Shown here in pieces: positions 1 to 10,555 of a stretch of 64,000 bases of DNA. Position numbers and translations under genes: made by a program. The notes beneath the pieces are model-generated. The model did not search any database, had not been told where the DNA came from, and saw nothing but the letters and a program-made list of their open reading frames with translations. Source of the DNA: Streptomyces sp. MMG1533 (GTDB lineage: Bacteria; Actinomycetota; Actinomycetes; Streptomycetales; Streptomycetaceae); NCBI RefSeq assembly GCF_001279775.1, contig NZ_LGDG01000260.1, positions 62,001 through 126,000 on the forward strand, in the 5' to 3' direction. Numbering within the stretch: position 1 is the first letter of the stretch; the number at the start of each line of letters is the position of its first letter.

Positions 1-1938
<1,938 letters not shown>

Positions 1939-2084
1939 GGCGTTCCCATCCGGCGTCCCTGCGCGGGCCCGGGACGCCCTCGCTGATCGACGTGCCGGGG
2001 TCGGGTAACCCGGGTGGCAGCGGGTTACACCCCTGGGCGCACGCTCGTAGAACACCTTCGCACGAACGGTGGGAGGGGGCACCT

Positions 2085-3635
2085 TCAGGGAATCCCGGGG
2101 GAATCTGGCGGGGTGCCGCGCCGGTCGGCGGTCGGCGAGTGACATCGGCTCGCCACGCGCCTGGCGCTCCGGGGAGCGCGGGGCCGATGCCGGGCCAACG
2201 CCGGGCCAACGCCGGGCCCCGGGGCGTCGACGAGGCGGGCGCGTCGCCTGCCCGGTCTCCAGGTCTGCCCGGTCTCCCGGCCTGTCCGGTGTCCGGTCTG
2301 CCTGGTCTGCCTGGTCTCCCGGCCTGTCCGGCCCTGTCCGGCCCTGTCCGGTCTCTCCGGCCTCTCCGGCCCCAGGCCACCCCGAGCAGGTCCGTGCCCG
2401 CCGCTCTTGCCGCTCTCCGCCAGACCGAGCGGGCCGTGCGGGCCGTGCGGGCCGGAGGCATACGCGTCCCCGGCAGGACCGGCGAAGGCGGTAACACGGT
2501 GGCCGGGAGCAAGGACGGACGGGCCGCCGGAACCGGGAGCCCGGGCAGCCGCCTCGGGGCCGCGCGGGCCGGACAGGCTGTGCGGGGCGTGCGGGCCGCG
2601 CGGGCCGGGGACGTCGGAGGACCCCTCAGGCCCGGACGGGCCCTGTGCGCCGTCCCCGGCGCCGGACCGCGCACCGAACGCATCCCCGTCACCCCCGTCG
2701 GCCGGCGGGCCGAGCGTGCGCCCGTCCGTGGCATCGGACGGCGAGGCCTGCCGGCCACCCCCGTCAGCCACGCGCGACGGCCCGGCCGCCTGCGCGCCGG
2801 AACCCGACCGGCGCCCACTCGCAGGCGCGCCGGAGCCCGGCCGGCCGCCGCCTCCGAACCTGCCTGAGCCCTGTCGACCGCCGCCCGGGGCGGGCCCGCC
2901 CCGGCCCTCCGGCCGGAGCAACTCCCCGTGCAGCGCCTTGAGTTCCGGGCCGGGGTCCGTGCCGAGTCGGTCTGCCAGGAGTTCTCGTACGGCCTCGTAG
3001 GCGGCCAGTGCCTCCGCCGTGCGGCCCGCGTCGCGCAGGGCGCGCAGGCGCAGGCACTGGAGGGGTTCGTCCAGGGGGTGGGTGTCGCACAGGGCGGTCA
3101 GTTCGGGCAGGGAGTGTTCGGCGTGGCCGAGGGCGAGGGCGGCGGTGTGGCGGGCGCGCAGGACGTCGAGGTGCCGGGTCTGCCGACGGGCCGCCTCGGC
3201 GGTGCGGTCGGGCAGGTCGGCGAGGGCCGGGCCGCGCCACAGGGCGAGCGCGTCGAGAACGACGGCCGCCTTCGCGGGGTCGCCGTCGGCCAGGGCACGG
3301 GCGCCCTCGCCCGCCAGCCGCTCGAAACGGTGCAGGTCGATGTCGTCGGGCGCGGCGGCGAGCCGGTAGCCGCCGTCCACCGAGGCGACCGCGTCCGCGC
3401 CGAGCGTCCGGCGCAGCCGCCCGACCAGCGCCTGCAACGCGCCCGTCGCGTCGGCGGGCGGGTCACCGTCCCCCCACACCTCCTCGACGAGGAGCCCCGC
3501 GGGCACGGTCCGGCCCGCCCGCAGCGCCAGCACGGTCAGCAGCGCACGCAGCCGCGCCCCGCCCACGGGGACGAGCGTGCCGTCGGGGCGGAGGGCCTGG
3601 GTGGTGCCGAGGATGCGGTAGCGCACGGGGTCCAT
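2085..3635 (-). CDS. SARP/AfsR-type BTAD regulator with degenerate Gly/Pro-rich tail
   Basis: Transcriptional activator of the SARP group. Residues 1-95 form the OmpR-like winged helix ([19 protein letters not shown] through GYRLAA), and residues ~100-245 form the bacterial transcriptional activation (BTAD) TPR domain, ending [17 protein letters not shown]. Large AfsR-like members then continue into an NB-ARC ATPase and TPRs; here the 270 residues after the BTAD are instead low-complexity Gly/Ser/Pro/Arg sequence with no Walker motifs. The tail is encoded by short imperfect repeats. It may be a disordered extension, or the 5' part of a decayed long regulator read through in one frame. Small SARPs are functional at about 250 residues, so the DNA-binding part could still work. 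Start ATG at 3635. Confidence 0.75.
   Translation of the reverse strand: MDPVRYRILGTTQALRPDGTLVPVGGARLRALLTVLALRAGRTVPAGLLVEEVWGDGDPPADATGALQALVGRLRRTLGADAVASVDGGYRLAAAPDDIDLHRFERLAGEGARALADGDPAKAAVVLDALALWRGPALADLPDRTAEAARRQTRHLDVLRARHTAALALGHAEHSLPELTALCDTHPLDEPLQCLRLRALRDAGRTAEALAAYEAVRELLADRLGTDPGPELKALHGELLRPEGRGGPAPGGGRQGSGRFGGGGRPGSGAPASGRRSGSGAQAAGPSRVADGGGRQASPSDATDGRTLGPPADGGDGDAFGARSGAGDGAQGPSGPEGSSDVPGPRGPHAPHSLSGPRGPEAAARAPGSGGPSVLAPGHRVTAFAGPAGDAYASGPHGPHGPLGLAESGKSGGHGPARGGLGPERPERPDRAGQGRTGRETRQTRQTGHRTGRETGQTWRPGRRRARLVDAPGPGVGPALARHRPRAPRSARRVASRCHSPTADRRGTPPDSPGIP
2160..2375. repeat. Low-complexity GC-rich repeat tract
   Basis: Imperfect short tandem units lie inside the 3' part of the SARP-type gene. 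Three copies of gccgggccaac occur at about 2188-2220, and several cctgtccgg/tctgcctgg units at about 2255-2370. They encode the disordered tail and probably arose by slippage. Confidence 0.6.
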
Positions 3636-3764
3636 TGTCTCCGGTGGCGTCGGGGCCGGTCACGGGGTTCCGGCGGTGCGGCGCGGACCGGCGGTGCCGG
3701 GCTCGGCCGGACCACACGTGTCGGCGCCCGGTCCCGCGGGGTCGCCGGTGCGTCATGCCGGGTC

Positions 3765-4448
3765 TCACCGGACCCTGCTGAAGGTCTCCAGCAGGGCCGC
3801 CAAGGCGTCCGGCGGGACTCCCTCCGTCTCCGCGCCGGGGTTCGCGCCCTCGTGCGGGATGCCGCTCGCCTCGCGCACGGCGTACGACAGCCACGAGTCC
3901 GTGCCCGGGACCTCCAGGGTCACCACCGCGCCCGCCTCGGAACGGCTTCGGTCACCGGTGAACCACTTGGGGCACCTGTCCACCGACCGCAGCCACCGCT
4001 CCCCCGGCACCGGCTCCCACGCGGCCTCCGACCCGGACTCCGGCTCCGCGAAGCCCTGGGTCAGCACCTGGATCGCCCGCACCCGCCCGCGGACCTCGGG
4101 GAGTTCGGCGCCGTGCGTCTGGACCGTGAGGAGACCGACCGAGCGGATCCGGTCCCCCGGCCGCACGGCGCCCGGTCCCTCCGGGGGAACGAGGTGCACG
4201 GGATGCTCCTGGAGGGCGACCACCAGGCCCGTGTCCTCCCGCACCACCCGCGAGGCACCCTCTTCCTCTTCGCCCGGCACGTCCTCCACCGGGCCGACGA
4301 TCTTGGTGAGCTGGTCGTGCCAGCCGCCGCCCAGCACCTCGTCCGCGTCGCTGAGCAGCAGCGGCCAGCTCACCTCGTCCCCCAGCGAGAACGGCGTGCC
4401 ACAACACTCCATCTGCCAGTCCGCGTAGAACACATGCCAAAGCCCCAT
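3765..4448 (-). CDS. DUF6578-like conserved hypothetical protein
   Basis: Actinobacterial protein of unknown function. The hallmark is the N-terminus MGLWHVFYADWQMECCGTPF followed by GDEVSWPL, which I associate with DUF6578; no catalytic motif is evident. The C-terminal third is acidic and lacks membrane segments or a signal peptide, so the protein is probably cytoplasmic. The start is taken at 4448, not the in-frame ATG five codons upstream, because a GGAAGG ribosome-binding sequence sits at the right distance from 4448. The gene is divergent from the M50 protease gene. Confidence 0.7.
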   Translation of the reverse strand: MGLWHVFYADWQMECCGTPFSLGDEVSWPLLLSDADEVLGGGWHDQLTKIVGPVEDVPGEEEEGASRVVREDTGLVVALQEHPVHLVPPEGPGAVRPGDRIRSVGLLTVQTHGAELPEVRGRVRAIQVLTQGFAEPESGSEAAWEPVPGERWLRSVDRCPKWFTGDRSRSEAGAVVTLEVPGTDSWLSYAVREASGIPHEGANPGAETEGVPPDALAALLETFSRVR

Positions 4449-4552
4449 GCCCTTACCTTCCACGGAACCCCATGGGGACCGCGAGACGTTTTCCCTGTAC
4501 GCCCGGTACGGTCGGGCAGTCCCACCGCGTGCACGAGAGGCCAGGGAGCCCC

Positions 4553-5353
4553 ATGACCACCGCCACCACCCGCCACAGCGACCGGCGGATCAGCCCCGTC
4601 TTCGTCGGGATCCTCGCCGTGACGGCGGTGACCGGCTGGGCCACCTGGACCGGGTTCGCCGAGCAGCCCGGGTTCTCGGTGTTCCTGTTCGTGACGGCCG
4701 CGTGGATCGTCTCCCTGTGCCTGCACGAGTACGCACACGCGCGTACCGCCCTGCACAGCGGCGACATCTCGGTCGGCGCGAAGGGTTATCTGACGCTGAA
4801 CCCGCTGAAGTACACGCACGCCCTGCTGAGCATCGTGCTCCCCGTGCTCTTCGTGATCATGGGCGGCATCGGTCTTCCCGGCGGTGCCGTCTTCATCGAG
4901 CGCGGCCGGATCCAGGGCCGCTGGCGGCACAGTCTGATCTCGGCGGCCGGTCCGCTGACGAACGTCCTGTTCGCGATCGTCTGCACGGCCCCGTTCTGGC
5001 TGGACTCCCTGGACGGCGTGCCGCGCGACTTCCGGTTCGCCCTCGCCTTCCTCGCCCTGCTCCAGGTGACCGCCGCGATCCTGAACTTCCTGCCGGTCCC
5101 GGGCCTGGACGGCTACGGCGTCATCGAGCCCTGGCTGTCGTACGACATCAAGCGCCAGGTGGAGCCGTTCGCGCCCTTCGGCCTGCTGTTCGTGTTCGCG
5201 CTGCTGTGGCTCCCGGCGGTCAACAGCGCGTTCTTCGACGTGGTCGACTCGATCCTGAAGAGCCTCCAGATCAGCGACTTCGACACGTACTGCGGTCAGG
5301 AGCTGTACCGCTTCTGGCAGGGCACGAACGAGTTCTGCCAGGTCAGCCAGTGA
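4553..5353 (+). CDS. Site-2 protease-family (M50) integral membrane metallopeptidase
   Basis: Predicted intramembrane zinc protease of 266 residues. The zinc motif HExxH appears as LHEYAHAR at about residue 60, inside a hydrophobic segment. The second family signature, near LNFLPVPGLDGYGV at about 180-193, supplies the third metal ligand Asp. Five to six hydrophobic stretches follow the layout of short M50 peptidases without a PDZ domain. Such enzymes cleave membrane-embedded anti-sigma factors or signal-peptide remnants; no candidate substrate lies next to this one. The start ATG at 4553 is preceded by a GGGAG ribosome-binding site; an ATG 81 nt upstream would add a non-conserved basic extension. 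Its last 11 bp overlap the convergent small gene. Confidence 0.85.
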   Translation: MTTATTRHSDRRISPVFVGILAVTAVTGWATWTGFAEQPGFSVFLFVTAAWIVSLCLHEYAHARTALHSGDISVGAKGYLTLNPLKYTHALLSIVLPVLFVIMGGIGLPGGAVFIERGRIQGRWRHSLISAAGPLTNVLFAIVCTAPFWLDSLDGVPRDFRFALAFLALLQVTAAILNFLPVPGLDGYGVIEPWLSYDIKRQVEPFAPFGLLFVFALLWLPAVNSAFFDVVDSILKSLQISDFDTYCGQELYRFWQGTNEFCQVSQ

Positions 5354-5522
5354 CGGACTTCCGGACCTTCTCGCGCTTCACGTAGTACCAGCACATGTTG
5401 GACGACAGTCCTGCGAGCAGCACCCACACGATCCCCAGAAAGCTGCCCTGGGCGAAGGAGACGACCGCCGCGGCCACCGCGAGGAGGCAGACGACGAGGG
5501 CGTAGAGGGCGAGGCGGGGCAT
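5343..5522 (-). CDS. Small membrane protein, 59 aa
   Basis: Short reading frame MPRLALYALVVCLLAV ending in YYVKREKVRKSVTG. It consists of two hydrophobic helices (residues ~3-22 and ~27-43) followed by a basic cytoplasmic tail with KREKVRK. Codon third positions are strongly G/C, as expected for a real gene. It is antiparallel to, and overlaps by 11 bp, the end of the M50 protease gene. No family is recognised; the location suggests a small membrane partner, but there is no direct evidence. Confidence 0.6.
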   Translation of the reverse strand: MPRLALYALVVCLLAVAAAVVSFAQGSFLGIVWVLLAGLSSNMCWYYVKREKVRKSVTG

Positions 5523-5582
5523 GGGGTGGTTCTCCTGTCGGGGGACACTGCACTGCTGTGCCGAACAGTGTCCCCCATGCGC

Positions 5583-6287
5583 TCACACGTCGGTGATACG
5601 GAGTCCCGCGTGCGCCTTGTACCGGCGGTTCACGGAGATCAGGTTGGCGACCAGCGACTCGACCTGATGGGCGTTGCGCAGCCGCCCGGCGAAGATGCCG
5701 CGCATGCCGGGGATGCGGCCGGCCAGCGCCTGGACGATCTCCACATCGGCACGTACCTCGCCGAGCACCATCACGTCGGTGTCGATCTCCTCGATCTCCG
5801 GGTCCTGGAGCAGGACCGCCGACAGGTGGTGGAAGGCGGCCGTCACCCTCGCGTCCGGCAGCAGGGCGGCGGCCTGCTCGGCGGCACTGCCCTCCTCCGG
5901 CTTCAGCGCGTACGCGCCCTGCTTGTCGAAGCCGAGCGGGTTGACGCAGTCCACGACGAGCTTGCCCGCCAGTTCCTCGCGCAGCGACTCCAGGGTCTTG
6001 CCGTGCCCGTCCCACGGCACGGCGACGATCACGATGTCGCTGCGGCGGGCGGTCTCGGCGTTGTCGGCACCCTCGACGCCGTGGCCGAGCTCATCGGCGG
6101 CGGCCTGGGCGCGGTCCGCGGCACGCGAGCCGATGATCACCTTCTGGCCCGCCCTGGCGAGCCGGTAGGCGAGGCCCTTGCCCTGCGGGCCGGTGCCCCC
6201 GAGCACGCCGACGACCAGTCCGGAGACGTCGGGGAGGTCCCAGGGATCCTTGGCGGGGGCCTTCTGTGCACTGTCGGTAGAGGTCAT
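5583..6287 (-). CDS. npdG: NADPH:F420 oxidoreductase
   Basis: Transfers hydride between NADPH and coenzyme F420, supplying reduced F420 for the F420-dependent reductases common in actinomycetes. The Rossmann NADP site is VGVLGGTGPQGKGLAYRLA (residues ~26-44), followed by the basic loop IIGSRAADRA that reads the 2'-phosphate. Downstream blocks VIVAVPWDGH, VVDCVNPLGF and AAFHHLSAV are conserved in the Fno/NpdG family and line the F420 pocket. At 234 residues it has the standard length. It is a single gene, apparently monocistronic, with a start ATG at 6287. Confidence 0.88.
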   Translation of the reverse strand: MTSTDSAQKAPAKDPWDLPDVSGLVVGVLGGTGPQGKGLAYRLARAGQKVIIGSRAADRAQAAADELGHGVEGADNAETARRSDIVIVAVPWDGHGKTLESLREELAGKLVVDCVNPLGFDKQGAYALKPEEGSAAEQAAALLPDARVTAAFHHLSAVLLQDPEIEEIDTDVMVLGEVRADVEIVQALAGRIPGMRGIFAGRLRNAHQVESLVANLISVNRRYKAHAGLRITDV

Positions 6288-6485
6288 GGGCCGACTTTAC
6301 GTCCGCCTTGCCCACGGCGAAGGCTCGGGTGAGCCGCGTCACGGGCACGTGCCGACGGTCGGGGGAGGACGGGCGGCCGGCCTGTGCGCACGCCTGCCGA
6401 ACAGCGGGCCCTCCTTTGCCCAAGTTGGGCGAATTCGGGGTGAACCGCTGTCCGCGAGGCACTGGTTGCGGCAGGATGCGGTCGC

Positions 6486-7088
6486 ATGGATGCCGTACGG
6501 GTCGCATTGCTGCGCGAAGTGCTCGCCGGGACCGAGTGGTTGGGGGCCACACGCCGGTTCGCGGCGTCGCTGCGGGGATCCGTGGTGTCGTACGGAGGCG
6601 GTCTGCTGCTCGTCGGCACGACGGAGTACGAGCCGTGGCATCTCGCGGCCCACCTGGTGGACGAGGCCGCGTGGTCGGGGACGCCGGAACTCGCCCCGAC
6701 TCTCGTACGGCACGACGCGCGCGCGTCCGACCCCGCGCATCTGTCGGTCGGGCCAGGGCGGTTGGCCGCCGCGCGGCGGGGCGAGACGCTGCTGGTCGTG
6801 TCTCCTCACGGGCCGGGTGATCCGCTGCTGGAGCGGGTGCACGACGCCCGGCGGGCCGGGGCGACGGTGCTGGCACTGGGCGCCGGCGGCGACGAACTCA
6901 CGGCGATGGCCCACGAGTCGCTGACCGTGCCGGACGGGGCGGAGCTGGACCTGGACAGCGTGCAGCACCTGGTGAGCGCGGCGGCCGGGGAGAGCTCACT
7001 GCCGGCGCCGCGACGTCACCGGCGCTTCCGTGACCGTCTCTCCAGGCTGGCGGACGAACTGACGGCACCGCCCCCCGCCCGCTGGTGA
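6486..7088 (+). CDS. Conserved hypothetical protein, SIS-like alpha/beta fold possible
   Basis: A 200-residue soluble protein without signal peptide or membrane segments. Alternating hydrophobic strands and Gly-rich turns (VVSYGGGLLLVGTTEYE; GETLLVVSPHGPGDPLLERVHDARRAGATVLALGAG) resemble the sugar-isomerase (SIS) or Rossmann-type alpha/beta arrangement, with a strand-helix-strand resembling the SIS core near residues 100-140. No catalytic residues can be assigned, and the C-terminus is basic (RRHRRFRDRLSR). The function is unknown; the SIS resemblance is inferred from pattern only. Confidence 0.55.
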   Translation: MDAVRVALLREVLAGTEWLGATRRFAASLRGSVVSYGGGLLLVGTTEYEPWHLAAHLVDEAAWSGTPELAPTLVRHDARASDPAHLSVGPGRLAAARRGETLLVVSPHGPGDPLLERVHDARRAGATVLALGAGGDELTAMAHESLTVPDGAELDLDSVQHLVSAAAGESSLPAPRRHRRFRDRLSRLADELTAPPPARW

Positions 7089-7263
7089 CCGCCCCACCGG
7101 CCCACCCGACCCGGGCGACCGTCCGCCATCGGCGTACGGCAACGGCAGCCGCCCGGTGCAGCAACACCCCCACCATCCTCGCCCGGCCGAATCGCGTCCT
7201 CCCAAAGGCTGCCGGGTGAAAAGCAGTTGCCCGCCGAAAGGCCGCCCCCGACCATGACCCCTC

Positions 7264-8589
7264 GTGACCGACGACGCCGCCGAACCCCCCTCCGGCCTTC
7301 GCGCCCTCCTTCCCGATCTGTCCCCGTGGCGGGCCTCCCGTGATTTCCGTCGGCTCTGGATCTCGGGACTGATCTCCAACTTCGGGACGTTCCTGACGTT
7401 CGTCGCACTGCCCGTGCAGCTGAAGGAACTGACCGGGTCGGCCGCGGCGGTGGGGGCGATCGGCGCCGTGGAGCTGGTGCCGCTGGTGGTGTTCGGGCTG
7501 TACGGCGGGGCGCTCGCGGACGCGTGGGACAAGCGGAAGCTGATCGTGTGGACGGAGGCCGGGCAGGGGCTGCTCTCGGTCGTTCTGCTGCTGAACGCGC
7601 TGCTGCCGGCGCCCGCGATCTGGCCGCTGTACGTCGTCGCCGCCCTGTCCTCCGCCCTGGTCTCCGTGCAGCGGCCCGCACTCGACTCACTGTGGCCGCG
7701 GATCGTGGCCCACGACCAGCTCCCGGCGGCGGCCTCGCTGAACTCCCTGCGCTGGACGGTCGGCGGGGTCGCGGGCCCGGCCCTGGCGGGGGTGGTGGTC
7801 GCCTACGCGGGGGTCGGCTGGGCGTACGGGGCCGACCTGCTGACCTTCGTCGTCTCCGTGGCCCTCGTCATGCGGATCGCCGCCTCCCCCGCCGCCCACG
7901 AGGCGGTGAAGCCGTCCCTGAGGGCGATCGCCGAGGGCGCCCGGTACGCGTGGGGCCGCAAGGAGCTGCTCGGCACCTACGCCGTCGACCTCGCCGCGAT
8001 GTTCCTGGCGATGCCGCTCGCCGTGCTGCCGTTCCTCGCGGACGAGCTGGACGCCGAGTGGTCTCTGGGCCTGATGTATGCCAGCGTTCCGGCCGGGGCG
8101 CTGCTGGTGAGCCTGACCAGTGGCTGGACCTCGCGGATCCGGCGGCACGGGCGGCTGGTGGTGCTGGCGGCCGCGCTGTGGGGCGTGGCGATCGCGGCCG
8201 CCGGGCTCGTCGGCAACGTATGGCTGGTGCTGCTGTTCCTGACCCTCGCCGGGGGCGCCGACATGGTCAGCGGCATCTTCCGCGCGGCCATGTGGAACCA
8301 GACGATCCCCGACGAGCTGCGCGGCCGGCTCGCCGGGATCGAGCTGCTGTCGTACTCGGTGGGCCCGACGGTCGGCCAGGTGCGCAGCGGTGGTCTCGCG
8401 GCCTGGCTGGGGGTGCGGGCGTCGGTCTGGTCGGGCGGGCTGATGTGCGTGGGCGCGGTGGGGCTGCTGGCGCTGTGCCTGCCGAAGCTGATGACGTACG
8501 ACGCACGGACGAACGAGCACGCGGTGCGGCTGCGCGAACAGCGCGCGGCAGCCGCACCTGCCCAGGCTCGGACGCGGGCTCAGACCTGA
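7264..8589 (+). CDS. MFS transporter, EntS/MFS_3-like exporter
   Basis: Major facilitator of 441 residues with twelve predicted helices. The N-terminal block FRRLWISGLISNFGTFLTFVALPVQLKELTG and the loop LYGGALADAWDKRKLIVW (a variant of the GxLaDrxGrr motif A) match the MFS_3 subgroup that includes the enterobactin exporter EntS. The second half has the equivalent SRIRRHGRLVVL loop and FRAAMWNQTIPDELRGRLAGIE, diagnostic for this subgroup. The substrate is unknown; siderophore or drug export would fit the subgroup. Translation starts at GTG 7264; a nearby ATG is out of frame. Confidence 0.85.
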   Translation: MTDDAAEPPSGLRALLPDLSPWRASRDFRRLWISGLISNFGTFLTFVALPVQLKELTGSAAAVGAIGAVELVPLVVFGLYGGALADAWDKRKLIVWTEAGQGLLSVVLLLNALLPAPAIWPLYVVAALSSALVSVQRPALDSLWPRIVAHDQLPAAASLNSLRWTVGGVAGPALAGVVVAYAGVGWAYGADLLTFVVSVALVMRIAASPAAHEAVKPSLRAIAEGARYAWGRKELLGTYAVDLAAMFLAMPLAVLPFLADELDAEWSLGLMYASVPAGALLVSLTSGWTSRIRRHGRLVVLAAALWGVAIAAAGLVGNVWLVLLFLTLAGGADMVSGIFRAAMWNQTIPDELRGRLAGIELLSYSVGPTVGQVRSGGLAAWLGVRASVWSGGLMCVGAVGLLALCLPKLMTYDARTNEHAVRLREQRAAAAPAQARTRAQT

Positions 8590-8820
8590 TCAGTCGTCGT
8601 CCCGGCCCGCCGCCGGGGCGTCGTGCCACTTGGGGTCGTTCTCCCACTCGAGGTTGCGTTCGCGGGCCGTCGCCATCGCGTGTTCGGCCTCCTTGCGGGT
8701 GGCGTACGGACCGAACCGGTCCTTGGCGGGGCACTCCGGCCCCTCCTCGACCTTCTTGTGCTGCAGGCAGTAGTACCACTCGCCCGGTTTGCCGACCGTC
8801 CGCTTCTTGAACAGGGCCAT
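8590..8820 (-). CDS. Small conserved hypothetical protein, 76 aa
   Basis: Protein beginning [20 protein letters not shown] and containing [29 protein letters not shown], ending in an acidic RDDD tail. Two Cys residues and the spacing of [10 protein letters not shown] and [13 protein letters not shown] give a compact SPOR-like alpha/beta look, but no function is known. An AGGAG ribosome-binding site precedes the ATG. Its stop codon abuts the stop of the convergent MFS gene so exactly that the two form TGATCA. It is divergent from the methionine aminopeptidase gene. Confidence 0.65.
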   Translation of the reverse strand: MALFKKRTVGKPGEWYYCLQHKKVEEGPECPAKDRFGPYATRKEAEHAMATARERNLEWENDPKWHDAPAAGRDDD

Positions 8821-8865
8821 GACCAGCTCCTCTCGCCACCGACATGTTCCCCCATGGCCGCTGGT

Positions 8866-8871
8866 TAGACT
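8866..8871 (+). promoter_or_regulatory. -10 element of a predicted leaderless promoter for map
   Basis: TAGACT fits the actinobacterial TANNNT -10 consensus and ends 7 nt before the ATG of the methionine aminopeptidase gene. No ribosome-binding sequence lies between. This is the geometry of leaderless transcripts, where transcription starts at or near the A of the start codon. Confidence 0.5.
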
Positions 8872-8878
8872 CGCTGGC

Positions 8879-9736
8879 ATGTCTGGCCAGTCGCTGCTCG
8901 TCCCAGGGGAGCTGTCCCCCATCCGTTCCGTGCCCGGAAACATCCGCCGTCCCGAGTACGTCGGCAAGCCCGCGCCCACGCCGTACACAGGGCCGGAGGT
9001 GCAGACCCCCGAGACGATCGAGGCGATGCGCGTCGCCGGCCGGATCGCCGCTCGGGCGATGGCGGAGGCCGCGAAGCTGATCGCGCCGGGTGTCACCACC
9101 GACGAGCTGGACAAGGTGGCGCACGACTACATGTGCGACCACGGCGCCTACCCCTCGACGCTGGGCTACCGCAGCTTTCCCAAGTCCCTGTGCACATCCG
9201 TCAACGAGGTCATCTGCCACGGCATCCCGGACTCGACGGTGCTTCGCGACGGCGACATCGTCAACCTGGACGTGACGGCGTACATCGGCGGGGTGCACGG
9301 CGACAACAACGCGACGTACCTGGTGGGGGACGTCGACGAGGAGTCGCGGCTGCTGGTGGAGCGGACCCGGGAGTCCCTCGACCGCGCGATCAAGGCGGTC
9401 AAGCCGGGCCGGCAGATCAACATCATCGGGCGGGTCATCGAGTCGTACGCGAAGAGGTTCGGATACGGCGTGGTCCGCGACTTCACCGGGCACGGGATCA
9501 ACTCGTCGTTCCACTCCGGGCTGATCATCCCGCACTACGACAGCCCGCACGCGACGACCGTGATCCAGCCCGGGATGACGTTCACGATCGAGCCGATGCT
9601 GACGCTCGGGACCCACGAGTACGACATGTGGGACGACGGCTGGACGGTCGTGACGAAGGACCGCAAGCGCACGGCCCAGTTCGAGCACACGCTGGTGGTG
9701 ACGGAGACGGGTGCGGAGATTCTGACGCTGCCGTAG
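8879..9736 (+). CDS. map: Methionine aminopeptidase, type I
   Basis: Removes the initiator methionine from nascent proteins in the cytoplasm. The 285 residues include an actinobacterial N-terminal extension of about 40 residues ([20 protein letters not shown]) before the pita-bread fold. Recognisable blocks are [26 protein letters not shown], the first two metal-binding aspartates in [16 protein letters not shown], the His-containing GHGINSSFH, and the metal-binding glutamates in TIEPML and QFEHTLVV. The start ATG is fixed by the adjacent -10 box and by homology from MSGQ onward. Streptomyces genomes usually carry several map copies, so this need not be the only one. Confidence 0.93.
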   Translation: MSGQSLLVPGELSPIRSVPGNIRRPEYVGKPAPTPYTGPEVQTPETIEAMRVAGRIAARAMAEAAKLIAPGVTTDELDKVAHDYMCDHGAYPSTLGYRSFPKSLCTSVNEVICHGIPDSTVLRDGDIVNLDVTAYIGGVHGDNNATYLVGDVDEESRLLVERTRESLDRAIKAVKPGRQINIIGRVIESYAKRFGYGVVRDFTGHGINSSFHSGLIIPHYDSPHATTVIQPGMTFTIEPMLTLGTHEYDMWDDGWTVVTKDRKRTAQFEHTLVVTETGAEILTLP

Positions 9737-9751
9737 CTCTGACGTCCGCCC

Positions 9752-9779
9752 GAGCCCGCTCTCCTCGGAGGGCGGGCTC
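9752..9779 (+). terminator. Intrinsic hairpin terminator after map
   Basis: Perfect 8-bp stem GAGCCCGC/GCGGGCTC with a 12-nt loop, 15 bp after the map stop codon. As usual in this kind of genome there is no long U-tract. Confidence 0.6.
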
Positions 9780-9846
9780 CTTGCATGTGGGTCCGGCTGC
9801 CTTTCCGGGTACCGTTTTACCGACAGAGAGTCGGCAAAGCATTGAC

Positions 9847-9865
9847 TTAGGTAAGCCTAACCACA
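9847..9865 (+). promoter_or_regulatory. Iron box upstream of heme oxygenase (DmdR/IdeR site)
   Basis: TTAGGTAAGCCTAACCACA matches the dyad iron-box consensus TTAGGTTAGGCTAACCTAA at most positions. It overlaps a TTGACT that could be a -35 box (9842-9847) and lies 14 bp before the heme oxygenase ATG. Iron-loaded DmdR1/IdeR is expected to repress here. Confidence 0.8.
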
Positions 9866-9878
9866 GAAAATTGGGCTC

Positions 9879-10526
9879 ATGGACTCCTTCTCGACAGTCA
9901 TCCGCACCGCCTCCCACGAGCAGCACATGGAGGCGGAGACCTCGACGTTCATGAGCGACCTGCTCGGCGGCAGGCTCGGCGTCGACGCGTACGCGCGCTA
10001 CACCGAGCAGCTGTGGTTCGTGTACGAGGCGCTGGAGGCCGGGGCGGAGAAGCTGGCGTCGGACCCGGTGGCCGGGCCTTTCATCCGGCCCGAGCTGTTC
10101 CGGCTGAGCGCGCTGGAGCGGGACCTGGCCCATCTGCGCGGCCCCGACTGGCGTGCGCGGGTGTCAGCGCTGCCGGCGACGGGGGCGTACGTGGAGCGGG
10201 TGCGGGAGTGCGCCGAGCGGTGGCCGGCCGGGTACATCGCCCACCACTACACGCGCTACCTCGGCGACCTGTCCGGCGGCCAGATCATCCGCGACAAGGC
10301 GGAGAAGACCTGGGGCTTCGAGAAGAAGGGCGACGGGGTTCGCTTCTACGTGTTCGAGGAGATCGGCAACCCGGCCGCGTTCAAGCGGGGTTACCGCGAA
10401 CTGCTGGACGCGGTCCGGGCGGACGACCTGGAGAAGCAGCGGATCGTCGCCGAGTGCAAGAAGGCGTTCGCCTTGAACACGGGGGTCTTCCGGGCCCTGG
10501 GCGAGGAGTTCCGCCTGTCCGCGTGA
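9879..10526 (+). CDS. hmuO: Biliverdin-producing heme oxygenase
   Basis: Cleaves heme to biliverdin, CO and ferrous iron, releasing iron from imported heme. At 215 residues it has the length of bacterial HmuO. His16 in HEQHMEAETSTFMSDLLGGRLG aligns with the proximal heme ligand of Corynebacterium HmuO. The distal helix motif YLGDLSGGQ is at about residues 127-135, with the glycines that let O2 bind. ALNTGVFRALGEEF near the C-terminus is also conserved. An iron box controls it directly. It is separated from the heme transporter genes hmuUV by a convergent PhzF gene, which is unusual for a functional partner. Confidence 0.93.
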   Translation: MDSFSTVIRTASHEQHMEAETSTFMSDLLGGRLGVDAYARYTEQLWFVYEALEAGAEKLASDPVAGPFIRPELFRLSALERDLAHLRGPDWRARVSALPATGAYVERVRECAERWPAGYIAHHYTRYLGDLSGGQIIRDKAEKTWGFEKKGDGVRFYVFEEIGNPAAFKRGYRELLDAVRADDLEKQRIVAECKKAFALNTGVFRALGEEFRLSA

Positions 10527-10555
10527 GCGTCCCGGGGGCTCGGTGAACGCCGGGT

